42,071 nucleotides of DNA from Pilimelia terevasa (GCF_014647915.1 NZ_BMQC01000023.1:1-42071); one strand, 5' to 3'; positions 22,281 to 31,634 are shown, counted from the first letter of the stretch. Notes: generated from the sequence alone by a model not told the origin. Program-made: numbers and translations.

Positions 22281-22699
22281 GACGCCTCCTGGGGTCGTAC
22301 GGCCACGGCCTGGATCTCGATCAGCAGGTGGGGGTGCGGAAGCTGGTGCACCGCCACCGTGGTGCGGGCGGGACCGGTCGCGTCGAAGTACTCGGCGTAG
22401 ACCTCGTTGTACCCGCCGAAGTCGTTCATGTTGACCAGGTACGTGGTGACCTGTGCCAGGTCGGCCAGGTCGGCGCCGGCCGCGCGCAGCAGGTCGCGGA
22501 TGTTCTCGATCACCGCCCGGGTCTGGGCGCGGATGTCCAGCGCCGTCGTCCCCAGCGCGTCGGCGGCCGCGCCGACGATCGTGTTGTCGGGGCGGCGGCT
22601 GGAGGTACCGGAGACGAAGATCAGCCCGCCGGCCACCTTGACGTGCGGAAAGGCCCCGCGCGGGGTGGCCTTGCCGGCGACGACGCGGGCCCCGCTCAC
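22277..22699 (-). CDS. RidA-family protein, probable 2-aminomuconate deaminase
   Basis: The product has 140 aa from GTG 22699, overlapping the upstream decarboxylase gene. RidA/YjgF fold: [22 protein letters not shown], then [39 protein letters not shown] and [15 protein letters not shown]. The usual RidA Arg is replaced by the [10 protein letters not shown] pattern of the aminomuconate deaminase (AmnE/NbaF-like) subgroup. It would hydrolyse 2-aminomuconate to 4-oxalocrotonate and ammonia. The assignment to this step rests mainly on operon context. Confidence 0.88.
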   Translation of the reverse strand: MSGARVVAGKATPRGAFPHVKVAGGLIFVSGTSSRRPDNTIVGAAADALGTTALDIRAQTRAVIENIRDLLRAAGADLADLAQVTTYLVNMNDFGGYNEVYAEYFDATGPARTTVAVHQLPHPHLLIEIQAVAVRPQEAS

Positions 22700-23463
22700 G
22701 GCCGCGCCCCGCGCGCCGTGAGCGACGCCGTGCCCAGGCCCTCCACGACGGCCCGCACGTGCGAGCCCGGCGCCAGCGGCACGGCGGCGGTGGCCGCCCC
22801 GGCCAGGACGACCCAGCCGGGGGCGAGGGTGATGCCGTCGGCGCCCGCGAGCCGGACGGCGGCGTCGAAGGCGCGCCGGGGGTCGCCGAGGATCGCCGCC
22901 GTCGAGCCGGTCTGGACCACCTCGCCGTCGACCTCCAGCAGGACGCCGAGGTTGTCCAGCCCGTCGGGCACCGGCCGCCACGGCCCCACGACGAAACCGG
23001 CCGCCGAGGTGTTGTCGGCGATGACGTCGGCGAGCGTGAACCGGAAGTCGGCGTACCGCGAGTCGATCAGTTCGAGGGCCGGCGCCACCGCGCGGACGCA
23101 GGCGGCGAAGTCGTCGCCGACGACGGGCGTGCGGTCGAGCAGGAACGCGACCTCCGGCTCGACCCGCGGGTGGATGTGCGCGGCGGTGTCCACGGCGCCG
23201 CCGTCGGGGATCCACATCGCGTCGGTGAGCCGGCCCCAGATGACCTCGTCGACGCCCATCTGGGCCATCTTGGCGCGGCTGGTCAGGCCCATCTTCACGC
23301 CGACCATCCGCTCGCCGCGGGCCAGCCGCCGTGCCACCAGCGCGCGTTGGACGGCGTAGGCGCCGGGCGCCGCCAGCGCGACGTCCGCGGTGAGCTGGGT
23401 CGTGGCGGCGGCCTCGCGCGCGGCGGTGTCCAGCCGGGCGGCGAGTGCGGCGGTGTCGGTCAC
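22696..23463 (-). CDS. 4-oxalocrotonate decarboxylase (2-oxo-3-hexenedioate decarboxylase)
   Basis: The product has 255 aa from GTG 23463, overlapping the aldolase gene. It belongs to the hydratase/decarboxylase branch of the FAH superfamily: [32 protein letters not shown] (metal-binding Glu pair) and [16 protein letters not shown]. It converts 4-oxalocrotonate to 2-oxopent-4-enoate and CO2, and usually forms a complex with the related hydratase, encoded three genes upstream. The decarboxylase role is chosen over hydratase because the other paralogue (25411-26205) is the better hydratase match. Confidence 0.88.
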   Translation of the reverse strand: MTDTAALAARLDTAAREAAATTQLTADVALAAPGAYAVQRALVARRLARGERMVGVKMGLTSRAKMAQMGVDEVIWGRLTDAMWIPDGGAVDTAAHIHPRVEPEVAFLLDRTPVVGDDFAACVRAVAPALELIDSRYADFRFTLADVIADNTSAAGFVVGPWRPVPDGLDNLGVLLEVDGEVVQTGSTAAILGDPRRAFDAAVRLAGADGITLAPGWVVLAGAATAAVPLAPGSHVRAVVEGLGTASLTARGARP

Positions 23464-24500
23464 TGGTCCTCCTTGGCGCCGGCGAGGTCCAGCGCCACGT
23501 CGACGATCATGTCCTCCTGGCCGCCGACCATCCGGCGGCGACCCAGCTCCATCAGGATCGCGCGCACGTCCACGCCGTACCGGGCGCCGGCCCGCTCGGC
23601 GTGCCGCAGGAAGCTGGAGTAGACCCCGGCGTAGCCCAGCGACAGGGTCTCGCGGTCGACCCGCACGGGCCGGTCCTGCATCGGCCGCACGATGTCCTCG
23701 GCGGCGTCCATCAGCGCGAACACGTCGCAGCCGTGCGGCCAGCCCAGCAGCTCGGCGTTGGCGACGAACACCTCCAGCGGCGCGTTGCCGGCGCCCGCGC
23801 CCATGCCCGCCAGCGAGGCGTCCACCCGGGTCGTCCCGTGCTCGACGGCGACGATCGAGTTCGCCACCCCCAGGGACAGGTTGTGGTGGGCGTGGATGCC
23901 GATCTCGGTGGCCGGGTCCAGCACCTGGCGGTAGGCGTCGACGCGGGCGGCCACGTCGCCCATCAGCAGCCGGCCGCCGGAGTCGGTGACGTACACGCAG
24001 TGCGCGCCGTAGGACTCCATCAGCGCGGCCTGGCGGGCCAGCTCGGCGGGCTCCGCCATGTGCGACATCATCAGGAAGCCGGCGACGTCCATGCCGTTCT
24101 CCCGGGCCCAGGCGATGTGCTGGGCGGAGATGTCGGCCTCGGTGCAGTGCGTCGCCACCCGCACGCTGCGCACGCCGAGGTCGCGCGCGGCCCGCAGGTC
24201 GGCGATCGTGCCGATCCCGGGCAGCAGGAGGGTGGTCAGCCGCGCCCGGGTGAGCACGTCCGCGGCGGCGGCGATCCAGTCGGCGTCGGAGGCGGCGCCG
24301 TGCCCGTAGTTGACGCTGGACCCGGCCAGGCCGTCGCCGTGGGCCACCTCGACGGCGTCGACGCCCGCGGCGTCGAGGGCGGCGGCGATGCGGCGCACGT
24401 CGGCCACGCCGTACCGGTGGCCGATCGCGTGCATCCCGTCGCGCAGCGTCACGTCCTGGACGTACAGCCGCGGCGGGTCCGCGGCGGGCCGGCCGGTCAC
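23460..24500 (-). CDS. 4-hydroxy-2-oxovalerate aldolase
   Basis: The product has 346 aa from GTG 24500. DmpG/MhpE/BphI type: [18 protein letters not shown] at the N-terminus (Arg-Asp pair), metal-binding [11 protein letters not shown], and a C-terminal communication domain with [12 protein letters not shown]. It splits 4-hydroxy-2-oxovalerate into pyruvate and acetaldehyde and channels acetaldehyde to its partner dehydrogenase, whose gene overlaps by 4 bp upstream. Length is typical. Confidence 0.96.
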   Translation of the reverse strand: MTGRPAADPPRLYVQDVTLRDGMHAIGHRYGVADVRRIAAALDAAGVDAVEVAHGDGLAGSSVNYGHGAASDADWIAAAADVLTRARLTTLLLPGIGTIADLRAARDLGVRSVRVATHCTEADISAQHIAWARENGMDVAGFLMMSHMAEPAELARQAALMESYGAHCVYVTDSGGRLLMGDVAARVDAYRQVLDPATEIGIHAHHNLSLGVANSIVAVEHGTTRVDASLAGMGAGAGNAPLEVFVANAELLGWPHGCDVFALMDAAEDIVRPMQDRPVRVDRETLSLGYAGVYSSFLRHAERAGARYGVDVRAILMELGRRRMVGGQEDMIVDVALDLAGAKEDQ

Positions 24501-25414
24501 GGGCGCACCTCCACCAGGCGTTCGGCGGTGCGCAGCGCCGCCGAGGTCATGATGTCCAGGTTGCCGGCGTACGCCGGCAGGTAGTGCCCGGCGCCGGAGA
24601 CCTCCAGGAAGACCGACACCTGCCAGCCGCGCACCCGCCGCCCGAGCTGCGGCACGTAGGTGTCGACCGGGTCGAACTGCACGTCCTGCTTGAGCCGGTA
24701 CCCGGGCACGTACCGCTGCACCCGCCCCACCATGTCCACCACGGACGCGGCGACGGCCGCCCGGTCCAGGTCGGGGTCGGGGCAGAGGCAGTACACCGTG
24801 TCCCGCATGAGCAGCGGCGGTTCGGCGGGGTTGAGAACGATGATCGCCTTGCCCCGCTCGGCGCCGCCCACCACCTCGACCGCGCGGGCGGTCGTGTCGG
24901 TGAACTCGTCGATGTTGGCCCGGGTCCCCGGCCCGGCCGAGCGGGACGCGATCGAGGCGACGATCTCCCCGTACGCCACGGGGGTGACCGCGGCGACCGC
25001 GGCGACGACCGGGACGGTCGCCTGGCCCCCGCAGGTGACCATGTTGACGTTGGGCTCGCCGAGGTGGGCGTCGAGGTTGACGGTCGGCACGACGTAGGGC
25101 CCCACCGCGGCCGGGGTGAGGTCGACGACCGTGCGGCCGAGCGCGGCCAGCACCGCGGCGTGGTGCCGGTGCGCCGCCGCGGAGGTGGCGTCGAACACCA
25201 CCCGGACGTCGGCGAACTCGGGCATCGCCACGAGCCCCTCGACGCCCTTGGCCGTGGTGGCCACGCCGAGCCGGCGGGCCCGGGCCAGCCCGTCGGACTG
25301 CTCGTCGATGCCGACCAGCGCCGCCATCCGCAGCGTCTCCGACAGCCGCAGCACCTTGATCATGAGATCGGTGCCGATGTTCCCGGAACCGATCACCGCC
25401 ACCCCGACGCTCAC
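24497..25414 (-). CDS. Acetaldehyde dehydrogenase (acylating)
   Basis: The product has 305 aa from GTG 25414. NAD-binding [19 protein letters not shown] lies at the N-terminus, and catalytic Cys128 in [34 protein letters not shown] at the C-terminus is typical of DmpF/BphJ/MhpF. It turns acetaldehyde plus CoA and NAD+ into acetyl-CoA, in complex with the aldolase. Overlaps the hydratase and aldolase genes by 4 bp each. Confidence 0.97.
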   Translation of the reverse strand: MSVGVAVIGSGNIGTDLMIKVLRLSETLRMAALVGIDEQSDGLARARRLGVATTAKGVEGLVAMPEFADVRVVFDATSAAAHRHHAAVLAALGRTVVDLTPAAVGPYVVPTVNLDAHLGEPNVNMVTCGGQATVPVVAAVAAVTPVAYGEIVASIASRSAGPGTRANIDEFTDTTARAVEVVGGAERGKAIIVLNPAEPPLLMRDTVYCLCPDPDLDRAAVAASVVDMVGRVQRYVPGYRLKQDVQFDPVDTYVPQLGRRVRGWQVSVFLEVSGAGHYLPAYAGNLDIMTSAALRTAERLVEVRP

Positions 25415-26205
25415 GCGCGCTCCCCACTGAACCGGGTGCGGACCGTGCCCAGCCCCGAGATCCGCGCCTCATAGGCCGCGCCGGGCCGCACCGGGACCAT
25501 GGGGCCCAGCGCGCCGGACAGGACCAGGTCCCCCGCCGCCAGCGGGCGGCCGAGCCGGGCCAGGGTGCCCGCCAGCCACGCCACGGCGTGGACGGGGTTG
25601 CCCAGGCAGGCCGCCCCGGCCCCGACCGAGACCGGCTCGCCGCGGTCGGTCAGGACCATGCCGCAGTGCCGCAGGTCGACGTCGGCCAGCCGGCGCGGCG
25701 CGGTACCCAGGACGTAGCGGGCGGCCGCCGCGTTGTCGGCGACGGTGTCCACGATGGAGATGTCCCAGTCGGCGACCCGGCAGTCGACGACCTCGATCGC
25801 CGGGAGCAGGAAGTCGGTGGCCCGCACGACGTCGGCGGTCGTGACCTGCTCGTACGGCAGGTCGGCGCCCAGGACGAAGGCGACCTCGGCCTCCACCCGC
25901 GGCTGGAGCAGCGGGGCGATGTCCAGGACGGCGTCGTCGTCGCCGGCCATGTCGGCGAACAGCACCCCGAAGTCCGGTTCGTCGATGCCCAGCGCCCGCT
26001 GTACCGCCGGTGCGGTCAGGCCGACCTTCGCGCCGACGGGCCGCCGCCCGGCGGCCAGCCAGTCCTCGACCTGTGCCCGCTGCACCGCGTACGCCGCGGC
26101 GACGTCGCCGGTGGCGATCATCCGGTCGCGCAGCGGGGGGACCGGCTTGCCGGTGTGGTAAGCCTCGGTCAGCGCGGCGGCGGCGCCCGCGGCGTCGAAC
26201 GTCAT
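25411..26205 (-). CDS. 2-keto-4-pentenoate hydratase
   Basis: The product has 264 aa from ATG 26205, with GGGAG six bases upstream. FAH-superfamily hydratase: [37 protein letters not shown] (metal Glu residues), [22 protein letters not shown] and a final [20 protein letters not shown]. It adds water to 2-oxopent-4-enoate to give 4-hydroxy-2-oxovalerate. First gene of the lower operon, whose seven genes overlap one another by 1-4 bp. Confidence 0.94.
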   Translation of the reverse strand: MTFDAAGAAAALTEAYHTGKPVPPLRDRMIATGDVAAAYAVQRAQVEDWLAAGRRPVGAKVGLTAPAVQRALGIDEPDFGVLFADMAGDDDAVLDIAPLLQPRVEAEVAFVLGADLPYEQVTTADVVRATDFLLPAIEVVDCRVADWDISIVDTVADNAAAARYVLGTAPRRLADVDLRHCGMVLTDRGEPVSVGAGAACLGNPVHAVAWLAGTLARLGRPLAAGDLVLSGALGPMVPVRPGAAYEARISGLGTVRTRFSGERA

Positions 26206-26250
26206 GTCAGCTCCCGGTGGACGTGGTGGACGGGCGCACCGCCCGGCCGG

Positions 26251-26275
26251 ACCCTAGCCGACGCCTCCCGTCGGC
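26251..26275 (-). promoter_or_regulatory. Internal promoter and hairpin between upper and lower kynurenine genes
   Basis: The 166-bp gap between the dehydrogenase and hydratase genes is the only real break in the cluster. It contains GCCGACG-cctcc-CGTCGGC (26257-26275), a possible terminator of the upper unit. Next to it is TAGGGT on the minus strand (26256-26251), a -10-like hexamer about 45 bp ahead of the hydratase start. No convincing -35 was found. Confidence 0.4.
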
Positions 26276-26371
26276 GGGCCGCGGGTGGGCGGCGCCGGGC
26301 CGCCGGGCACGCCAGGCCGGTCCCCGGGCGGGGCGGCCGGGTCGCGGGCGCGGGGCGGCGGGTCGGCACGG

Positions 26372-27901
26372 TCAGTCCCGGGCGGGCGGCACGGCGACGC
26401 AGACGTTGGTCAGCTCGCTGTAGAACTCCAGCGAGTGGACGCCGCCCTCCCGGCCGACGCCCGAGGCCTTGACGCCGCCGAACGGCGTGCGCAGGTCGCG
26501 CAGGAACCACGTGTTGACCCACACGATCCCGGCGTCCAGCGCCGCCCCGGCGCGGTGGGCGCGCCCCACGTCGCCGGTCCACACCGCCGCGGCCAGCCCG
26601 TACGGGCTGTCGTTGGCCAGCGCGAACGCCTCCTCCTCGGTGTCGAACGGCGCCACGTGGACCACCGGCCCGAAGATCTCCTCCCGGTTGGTGCGCGCGT
26701 GGGCGCCCAGTCCGGTCAGGACCGTGGGCTGGATGTAGGCGCCGCCGTCGCGGGCGTCGCCGAAGGCGGGTACCCCGCCGCCGGCCAGCACGGTCGCCCC
26801 CTCGACGCGGGCCAGGTCGTAGTAGCCGGCGACCTTCTCCCGGTGGCCGCGCGAGATCAGCGGCATGGTGGCCGTCGCCTCGTCCGAGGGCCAGCCCCAC
26901 GGCAGCGCCCCGGCCGCCTCCGCAAGCCGCGCGGCGAACGCGTCGAACACCGGCCGCTGCACGTACAGCCGCTCGGTGCACAGGCACACCTGGCCGCCGT
27001 TGGTGAACGCCGAACGCACCGACCCCGCCACCGCGGCGTCGAGGTCGGCGTCGGCGAACACCAGGCCGGCGTTCTTGCCGCCCAGCTCGAACGAGACGGC
27101 CTTGACGCCGTCGGCGGCGGCCCGCATGATCGCCGCGCCGGTGGCCGACTCGCCGGTGAAGGTGATCGCGTCCACCCCCGGGTGCGTGGTCAGGAACTCC
27201 CCGGCCGAGCCGGGGCCGAACCCGTGCACGACGTTGAAGACCCCGTCGGGCACGCCCGCGTCCCGCAGGACCTCGGCGAGCAGGGTGGCCGACGAGGGCG
27301 TCTCCTCGCTGGGCTTGACCACCACGGCGTTGCCGCACGCCAGCGCGGGCGCGACCTTCCACGTCAGCAGCAGCAGCGGCAGGTTCCACGGCACGATCAC
27401 GGCGACCACGCCGACCGGCTTGCGGACGGCGTAGTTCAACGCCCGGTCGCCCCCGGCCGTCACGGTCGTGAACGACTCGGTGGCGGTGCCGGCGGCGATG
27501 TCGGCGAAGGCCCGGAAGTTGGCCGCCGCCCGGGCGACGTCCAGCGTGCGCGCCTGGGCGACGGACTTGCCGGTGTCGGCGACCTCCGCGGTCACCAGGT
27601 CCTCGAACCGGCGCTCGATCTCCTCGGCCACCCGGCGCAGCAGGGCCGCGCGCTGCGCGTCGCCCAGCCGCCCCCACGGCCCGCGTAGCGCCCGCCGCGC
27701 GGCCCCGACCGCGGCGTCGACGGTGGCGGCGTCGGCCTCGGGCACCTCGAACAGCGCCTCGCCGGTGACGGGGCTGTGCTTGGGGAACGTCGCCCCGCCC
27801 TCGCCCCCGACGTACGCCCCGTCGATGAAGTGGCGCAGCCGGGTCGGCCCGCCCGCGGGCCGCCCCGCCATCAGCCCGGTCGGCCAGCCCACCGCCGTCA
27901 C
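26372..27901 (-). CDS. 2-aminomuconate-6-semialdehyde dehydrogenase (hydroxymuconic semialdehyde dehydrogenase family)
   Basis: The product has 509 aa from GTG 27901, chosen because it overlaps the monooxygenase stop by 4 bp like the other genes; ATG 27871 would give 499 aa. Aldehyde dehydrogenase fold: PWNLPLLLLTWKVAPALACGN, FTGESATGA, catalytic Glu in FELGGKNAGLVF, catalytic Cys in GQVCLCTERLYV. The GQVCLCTER context is typical of HMSD/AMSDH (ALDH8-like). It oxidises 2-aminomuconate semialdehyde to 2-aminomuconate, between ACMSD and the RidA-type deaminase in the pathway. Confidence 0.92.
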   Translation of the reverse strand: MTAVGWPTGLMAGRPAGGPTRLRHFIDGAYVGGEGGATFPKHSPVTGEALFEVPEADAATVDAAVGAARRALRGPWGRLGDAQRAALLRRVAEEIERRFEDLVTAEVADTGKSVAQARTLDVARAAANFRAFADIAAGTATESFTTVTAGGDRALNYAVRKPVGVVAVIVPWNLPLLLLTWKVAPALACGNAVVVKPSEETPSSATLLAEVLRDAGVPDGVFNVVHGFGPGSAGEFLTTHPGVDAITFTGESATGAAIMRAAADGVKAVSFELGGKNAGLVFADADLDAAVAGSVRSAFTNGGQVCLCTERLYVQRPVFDAFAARLAEAAGALPWGWPSDEATATMPLISRGHREKVAGYYDLARVEGATVLAGGGVPAFGDARDGGAYIQPTVLTGLGAHARTNREEIFGPVVHVAPFDTEEEAFALANDSPYGLAAAVWTGDVGRAHRAGAALDAGIVWVNTWFLRDLRTPFGGVKASGVGREGGVHSLEFYSELTNVCVAVPPARD

Positions 27902-29226
27902 CGACGCCGCCGCAGCGCGCCCGACACCCCGACCAGCACCGCCGCCCCGACGGCCGCGGCGACCCCGGCGAGGACCTGGTGCTGCCGGCGGACCTGCCGC
28001 TGCACCTGCGCGTACGGCGTGGTGGAGAACGACACCAGCTCGTACCGCGACTGGTACACCTGCGGGAGCAGCCGCTGCAGGAACTGCTCCGCCCGGCGCC
28101 CGGCGAGGTACACCGGCGAGGCGACCCGGTCCCGCATCTCGACGAAGTTGTCCAGCGCCATCTCGGCGATGGCGTCGGCGTTCTCGGACCGCCGCGACTC
28201 GTACCGCGCCAGCGCCGCCGGCCACTCGTCGCCGCACTCGCGCAGGCAGCGGTCCAGCTCGACGACGTCCTCGAACGCGCAGTTCGCGCCCTGGCCGTAG
28301 AAGGGCACGATCGCGTGGGCGGCGTCGCCGATCAGCCCGACCCGCCCGTACGCCTGCCACGGCGCCGTGCGCACCGTGCCCAGCTTGCCGACCGGATTGG
28401 CCCGGTAGTCCGCGAGCAGGTCCGGGGCCAGGTCCGGCACGTCCGGGTAGTGGACGGCGAAGTGCCCCCGGATCTCGGCGTCGGTGGCCAGCGACTCGAA
28501 GCTGCCCGGCCCGGTCAGCGGCCAGAACAGCGTGCAGGTGAACGAGTGGTCCGGGTTCGGCAGCGCGATCATCATCGACGACCCGCGGGGCCAGATGTGC
28601 AGGGCGTGCGGGTCCAGCGCGAACCCGCCGTCGGGCCGCGCCGGGATCGTCAGCTCCTTGTAGCCGTAGTCGAGGAACTCGATGTCCTCGCCCGTCAGGC
28701 CGTGCGCGCGGAGCTGGCCGCGGACCGCCGACCCGGCGCCGTCGGCGCCCAGCACGACGTCGGCCTCGATCTCGACCTGGCCGCCCGCGGTGGCGAAGGT
28801 CATCACCGCCGTCTTCGGGTCCAGGCCCACGAGCTGGTGACCGAACACCGCGCTGACCCCGGGCAGCGCCGTCGCGGCGTCCAGCAGCGCGTTGTTGAGC
28901 GCGCCCCGGCTGATCGAGTTGATCGCCCGTTCGCCGTCGAGGCTGTACGGCTGGAAGTCCGGCTCGCCCGCGACGGCGTGGACCATCCGGCCGCGCATGG
29001 GCAGCGCCGCGGCCAGCACGCTGCCGTCCAGCCCCACCCGGCGCAGCGCGTCCAGGCCCCGCTCGGAGAGCGCCAGGTTGATCGACCGGCCGCGCTCGGA
29101 CTGGCCGCCGCGCGGGTCCGGCCGCCGCTCGTACAGCGTCACCGGGTAGCCGCGGCGGGCCAGGTACCCGGCCAGCAGCGACCCGGCGAGGCCCGCCCCG
29201 ACGATCGCCACCCGCGGCCGGCTCAC
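27898..29226 (-). CDS. kmo: Kynurenine 3-monooxygenase with C-terminal membrane anchor
   Basis: The product has 442 aa from GTG 29226, overlapping kynureninase by 4 bp. It is an FAD monooxygenase: VAIVGAGLAGSLLAGYLARRG, then the KMO-typical RGRSINLALSERGLDALR, DVVLGADGAGSAVRGQLR (DG motif) and GLIGDAAHAIVPFYGQGANCAFED. It hydroxylates L-kynurenine to 3-hydroxykynurenine with NADPH and O2. After an amphipathic region (YELVSFSTTPYAQVQRQ) the protein ends in a hydrophobic helix (VLAGVAAAVGAAVLVGVSGA) and RRRR, a tail anchor like that of eukaryotic KMO. Confidence 0.95.
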   Translation of the reverse strand: MSRPRVAIVGAGLAGSLLAGYLARRGYPVTLYERRPDPRGGQSERGRSINLALSERGLDALRRVGLDGSVLAAALPMRGRMVHAVAGEPDFQPYSLDGERAINSISRGALNNALLDAATALPGVSAVFGHQLVGLDPKTAVMTFATAGGQVEIEADVVLGADGAGSAVRGQLRAHGLTGEDIEFLDYGYKELTIPARPDGGFALDPHALHIWPRGSSMMIALPNPDHSFTCTLFWPLTGPGSFESLATDAEIRGHFAVHYPDVPDLAPDLLADYRANPVGKLGTVRTAPWQAYGRVGLIGDAAHAIVPFYGQGANCAFEDVVELDRCLRECGDEWPAALARYESRRSENADAIAEMALDNFVEMRDRVASPVYLAGRRAEQFLQRLLPQVYQSRYELVSFSTTPYAQVQRQVRRQHQVLAGVAAAVGAAVLVGVSGALRRRR

Positions 29227-30494
29227 GGGGCCACCGCCCGGGCCAGGGCGTCGGCGGCGCGCCAGCAGTCGTGGTAGGTCGAGTAGAGCGGCACCGGCGC
29301 CAACCTGACGACGTCGGGCTCCCTCGCGTCCGCGATCACCCCGTACTCCTCTCGCAGTCGGCGGGTCAGCGCGCCGGCCGACCCGCCGGACACCCGCACC
29401 GACAGTTGGCAGCCGCGCCGCGCGGGGTCGCGCGGCGTGATCACGTGCAGCGGCCGCGCGGCGACCACCTCGTCGAGCAGCTCCGCCAGGTAGCCGGTGA
29501 GCCGCTCGCTGCGGGCGCGCAGGGCCGTCATGCCCACCTTGTCGAACAGCTCCAGGCTCGTGCGGACCGGCCCCATCGCGAAGATCGGCGGGTTGGACAC
29601 CTGCCACGCCTCGACGGTCGCGGGCGGGCGGGAGACCGGCGCCATCTCGAACCGGGTGGCCGCCGCGGTGCTCCACCACCCCTCCAGCCGGGGCAGCGCC
29701 GGGTCGCCCAGGTGCCGCTCGTGGACGAAGGCGCCGGCCAGTCCGCCGGGGCCCGAGTTCAGGTACTTGTACGAGCACCAGGCGGCGAAGTCGACGTTCC
29801 AGTCGTGCAGGGCCAGCGGCACGTTGCCGGCGGCGTGCGCGAGGTCCCAGCCGACGACGGCGCCGGCCGCCTGCCCGGCGGCGGTGATCGCCGGGATGTC
29901 CATCAGCTCGCCGGTCAGGTAGTTCACGCCGCCGAGCAGGACCAGCGCGACGGTGGGGCCCTCGGCGGCCAGGACGGCGCAGACGTCGGCGGTCCGCAGC
30001 ACGTCCTCGCCCGGGCGGGGCCGCAGCCGCAGCACGGCGGCGTCCGGGTCCAGGCCGTGCCAGCGGGCCTGGCTGCGCACGGCGTAGCTGTCGGAGGGGA
30101 AGGCCGCGTCCTCGATGAGGATCCGGGTGCGGGCGCCGGCCGGCCGGTAGAACGAGGCCATCAGCAGGTGCAGGTTGACCGTCAGCGAGTTCATCACCAC
30201 GGCCTCGCTGGGCCGGGCGCCGACGAGCCGGGAGACGGGGCCGGTGAGCAGTTCGTGGTACGGCAGCCAGGCGCGCCCGGCCTCCAGGTGGCCCTCGACG
30301 CCCAGCCGCGCCCAGTCGGCCAGGTCGGCGGCCAGCTCGGCGGCGGCGGCCCTGGGCGGCAGCCCCAGGGAGTTGCCGGCGAAGTAGGCGACCTCGGGGT
30401 GGTCGCCGCCGGTCGCGGGCGGGATGTGGAACAGGTCCCGGTGTCCGGGATCGTCGCCGTCCCGTCGCCGGGCGACCTCCTCGGCTGCGTTCAT
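29223..30494 (-). CDS. kynU: Kynureninase
   Basis: The product has 423 aa from ATG 30494 (GAGG five bases upstream; GTG 30524 is an in-frame alternative). PLP fold type I: YFAGNSLGLPPRAA at the N-terminus, MNSLTVNLHLLMASFYRP, GWDLAHAAGNVPLALHDW and the PLP lysine in WCSYKYLNSGPGG. It cleaves kynurenine or 3-hydroxykynurenine to (3-hydroxy)anthranilate and alanine. First gene of the upper operon and the best pathway marker. Divergent from the hydrolase at 30786. Confidence 0.97.
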   Translation of the reverse strand: MNAAEEVARRRDGDDPGHRDLFHIPPATGGDHPEVAYFAGNSLGLPPRAAAAELAADLADWARLGVEGHLEAGRAWLPYHELLTGPVSRLVGARPSEAVVMNSLTVNLHLLMASFYRPAGARTRILIEDAAFPSDSYAVRSQARWHGLDPDAAVLRLRPRPGEDVLRTADVCAVLAAEGPTVALVLLGGVNYLTGELMDIPAITAAGQAAGAVVGWDLAHAAGNVPLALHDWNVDFAAWCSYKYLNSGPGGLAGAFVHERHLGDPALPRLEGWWSTAAATRFEMAPVSRPPATVEAWQVSNPPIFAMGPVRTSLELFDKVGMTALRARSERLTGYLAELLDEVVAARPLHVITPRDPARRGCQLSVRVSGGSAGALTRRLREEYGVIADAREPDVVRLAPVPLYSTYHDCWRAADALARAVAP

Positions 30495-30557
30495 CCGATC
30501 CTCGACTCCCTCCTCTGCGCTCACCTCGACGGTACGGGGCGCGCAGGAACCGGGTGG

Positions 30558-30593
30558 TGACAAACCGACAGACCGGCCGTCCCGTGAGTTTGT
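30558..30593. promoter_or_regulatory. Possible operator in the kynurenine divergent region
   Basis: ACAAAC (30560-30565) and GTTTGT (30588-30593) form an inverted repeat in an AT-richer patch of the 291-bp gap between kynU and the divergent hydrolase. Such spacing would suit a dimeric regulator, but the arms are short. Elsewhere in this gap I see no ORF or RNA feature. Confidence 0.25.
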
Positions 30594-30773
30594 ATCTCAT
30601 CGGCGGCCGGCCGCGCATCTGCCGTTCCGCGCCCCCGGCCGCTTCCCGGTGTCCGCCGGAAGGGGCCTGACCTGCACCGGACCGCCCGCCGGCACCGCCC
30701 GGCCCGGTGGCAATGTTTGTCGGAAACGCCGTGATCGTCGGTCGCGGGCCGCCCTGCCGGTGCGGGGGGCGCG

Positions 30774-30779
30774 TAGGGT
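30774..30779 (+). promoter_or_regulatory. -10 element for a leaderless hydrolase mRNA
   Basis: TAGGGT followed by six bases and the GTG start codon at 30786 is the usual layout of leaderless actinobacterial promoters. No ribosome-binding site precedes the GTG. Confidence 0.5.
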
Positions 30780-30785
30780 CGCGGC

Positions 30786-31634
30786 GTGGCGGAGGATTCC
30801 CGGAGCGTCCTGACCCGCGCTGCGCCCGCTGCCGACCTGACCCTGGCGTACGGGCCGCACGCGGACCAGGTGCTCGACCTGCGGATGCCGCGCGACGGGC
30901 GGGGCGCGCCCGTGGTGGCCGTGCTGCACGGCGGCTTCTGGCGACCCCAGTACGACCGCGCCCACGTCGGCCCGCTGGCCCACGACCTGGCCGGGCGCGG
31001 CTGGCCGGTCGCCGTGCTGGAGTACCGCCGCACCGGCTGGGCGGACACCGCGGCGGACGTGGCGGCGGGGCTCGCGGCCCTGCCGTCGCTGGCCGGCCCG
31101 CCGCTGGTCCGGGCCGGGGTGCCGGCGCCGGAGGGCGTGCTCCTGCTCGGCCACTCCGCGGGCGGCCACCTGGCCCTGTGGGCGGCCGTGGAGCATCCGG
31201 CGGCCGTCCGCGGCGCCCTCGCCCTCGCACCGGTCGCGGACCTGGCCGAGGCCCACCGGCTCGACCTCGACGGCGGCGCCGTGGCCGACCTCCTCGGCGG
31301 CGGCCCCGCCGAGGTCCCGGACCGCTACGCGGCCGCCGACCCGCTGCGGCGGCCGCGGCCGCACCGGGTGACGCTCGTGCACGGGGCGGCGGACCGCCAG
31401 GTCCCCGTCGCCCAGAGCCGCCGCTACGCCGCCGCCCACGGGGTACCCCTGGTGGAGCTGGCGGGCGTGGCGCACTTCGACCTCATCGATCCGCGCGCGG
31501 CCGCCTGGCCGGCCGTCTGCGCGGCGCTGGCGGCGCTGGCCGACGCACCGGACCGGCCGCCCGGCGCCGCCCCCGCGGGGCCGGGCGCGGCTCAGGCGCC
31601 GGTCGACCCCGCGTCGCTCCGGCGCAGCAGGTAG
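30786..31634 (+). CDS. Alpha/beta hydrolase, probable kynurenine formamidase
   Basis: The product has 282 aa from GTG 30786 (leaderless layout). The oxyanion motif is HGGFW, the signature of the AFMID/arylformamidase-type esterases. Nucleophile Ser is in LLGHSAGGHLALWAA, Asp in LVHGAADRQVPV and His in GVAHFDLID. It is divergent from kynureninase with a shared 291-bp control region, which supports hydrolysis of N-formylkynurenine to kynurenine and formate, the step otherwise absent from the cluster. A general esterase cannot be excluded. The 3' end runs 43 bp into the convergent cobF gene. Confidence 0.82.
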   Translation: MAEDSRSVLTRAAPAADLTLAYGPHADQVLDLRMPRDGRGAPVVAVLHGGFWRPQYDRAHVGPLAHDLAGRGWPVAVLEYRRTGWADTAADVAAGLAALPSLAGPPLVRAGVPAPEGVLLLGHSAGGHLALWAAVEHPAAVRGALALAPVADLAEAHRLDLDGGAVADLLGGGPAEVPDRYAAADPLRRPRPHRVTLVHGAADRQVPVAQSRRYAAAHGVPLVELAGVAHFDLIDPRAAAWPAVCAALAALADAPDRPPGAAPAGPGAAQAPVDPASLRRSR

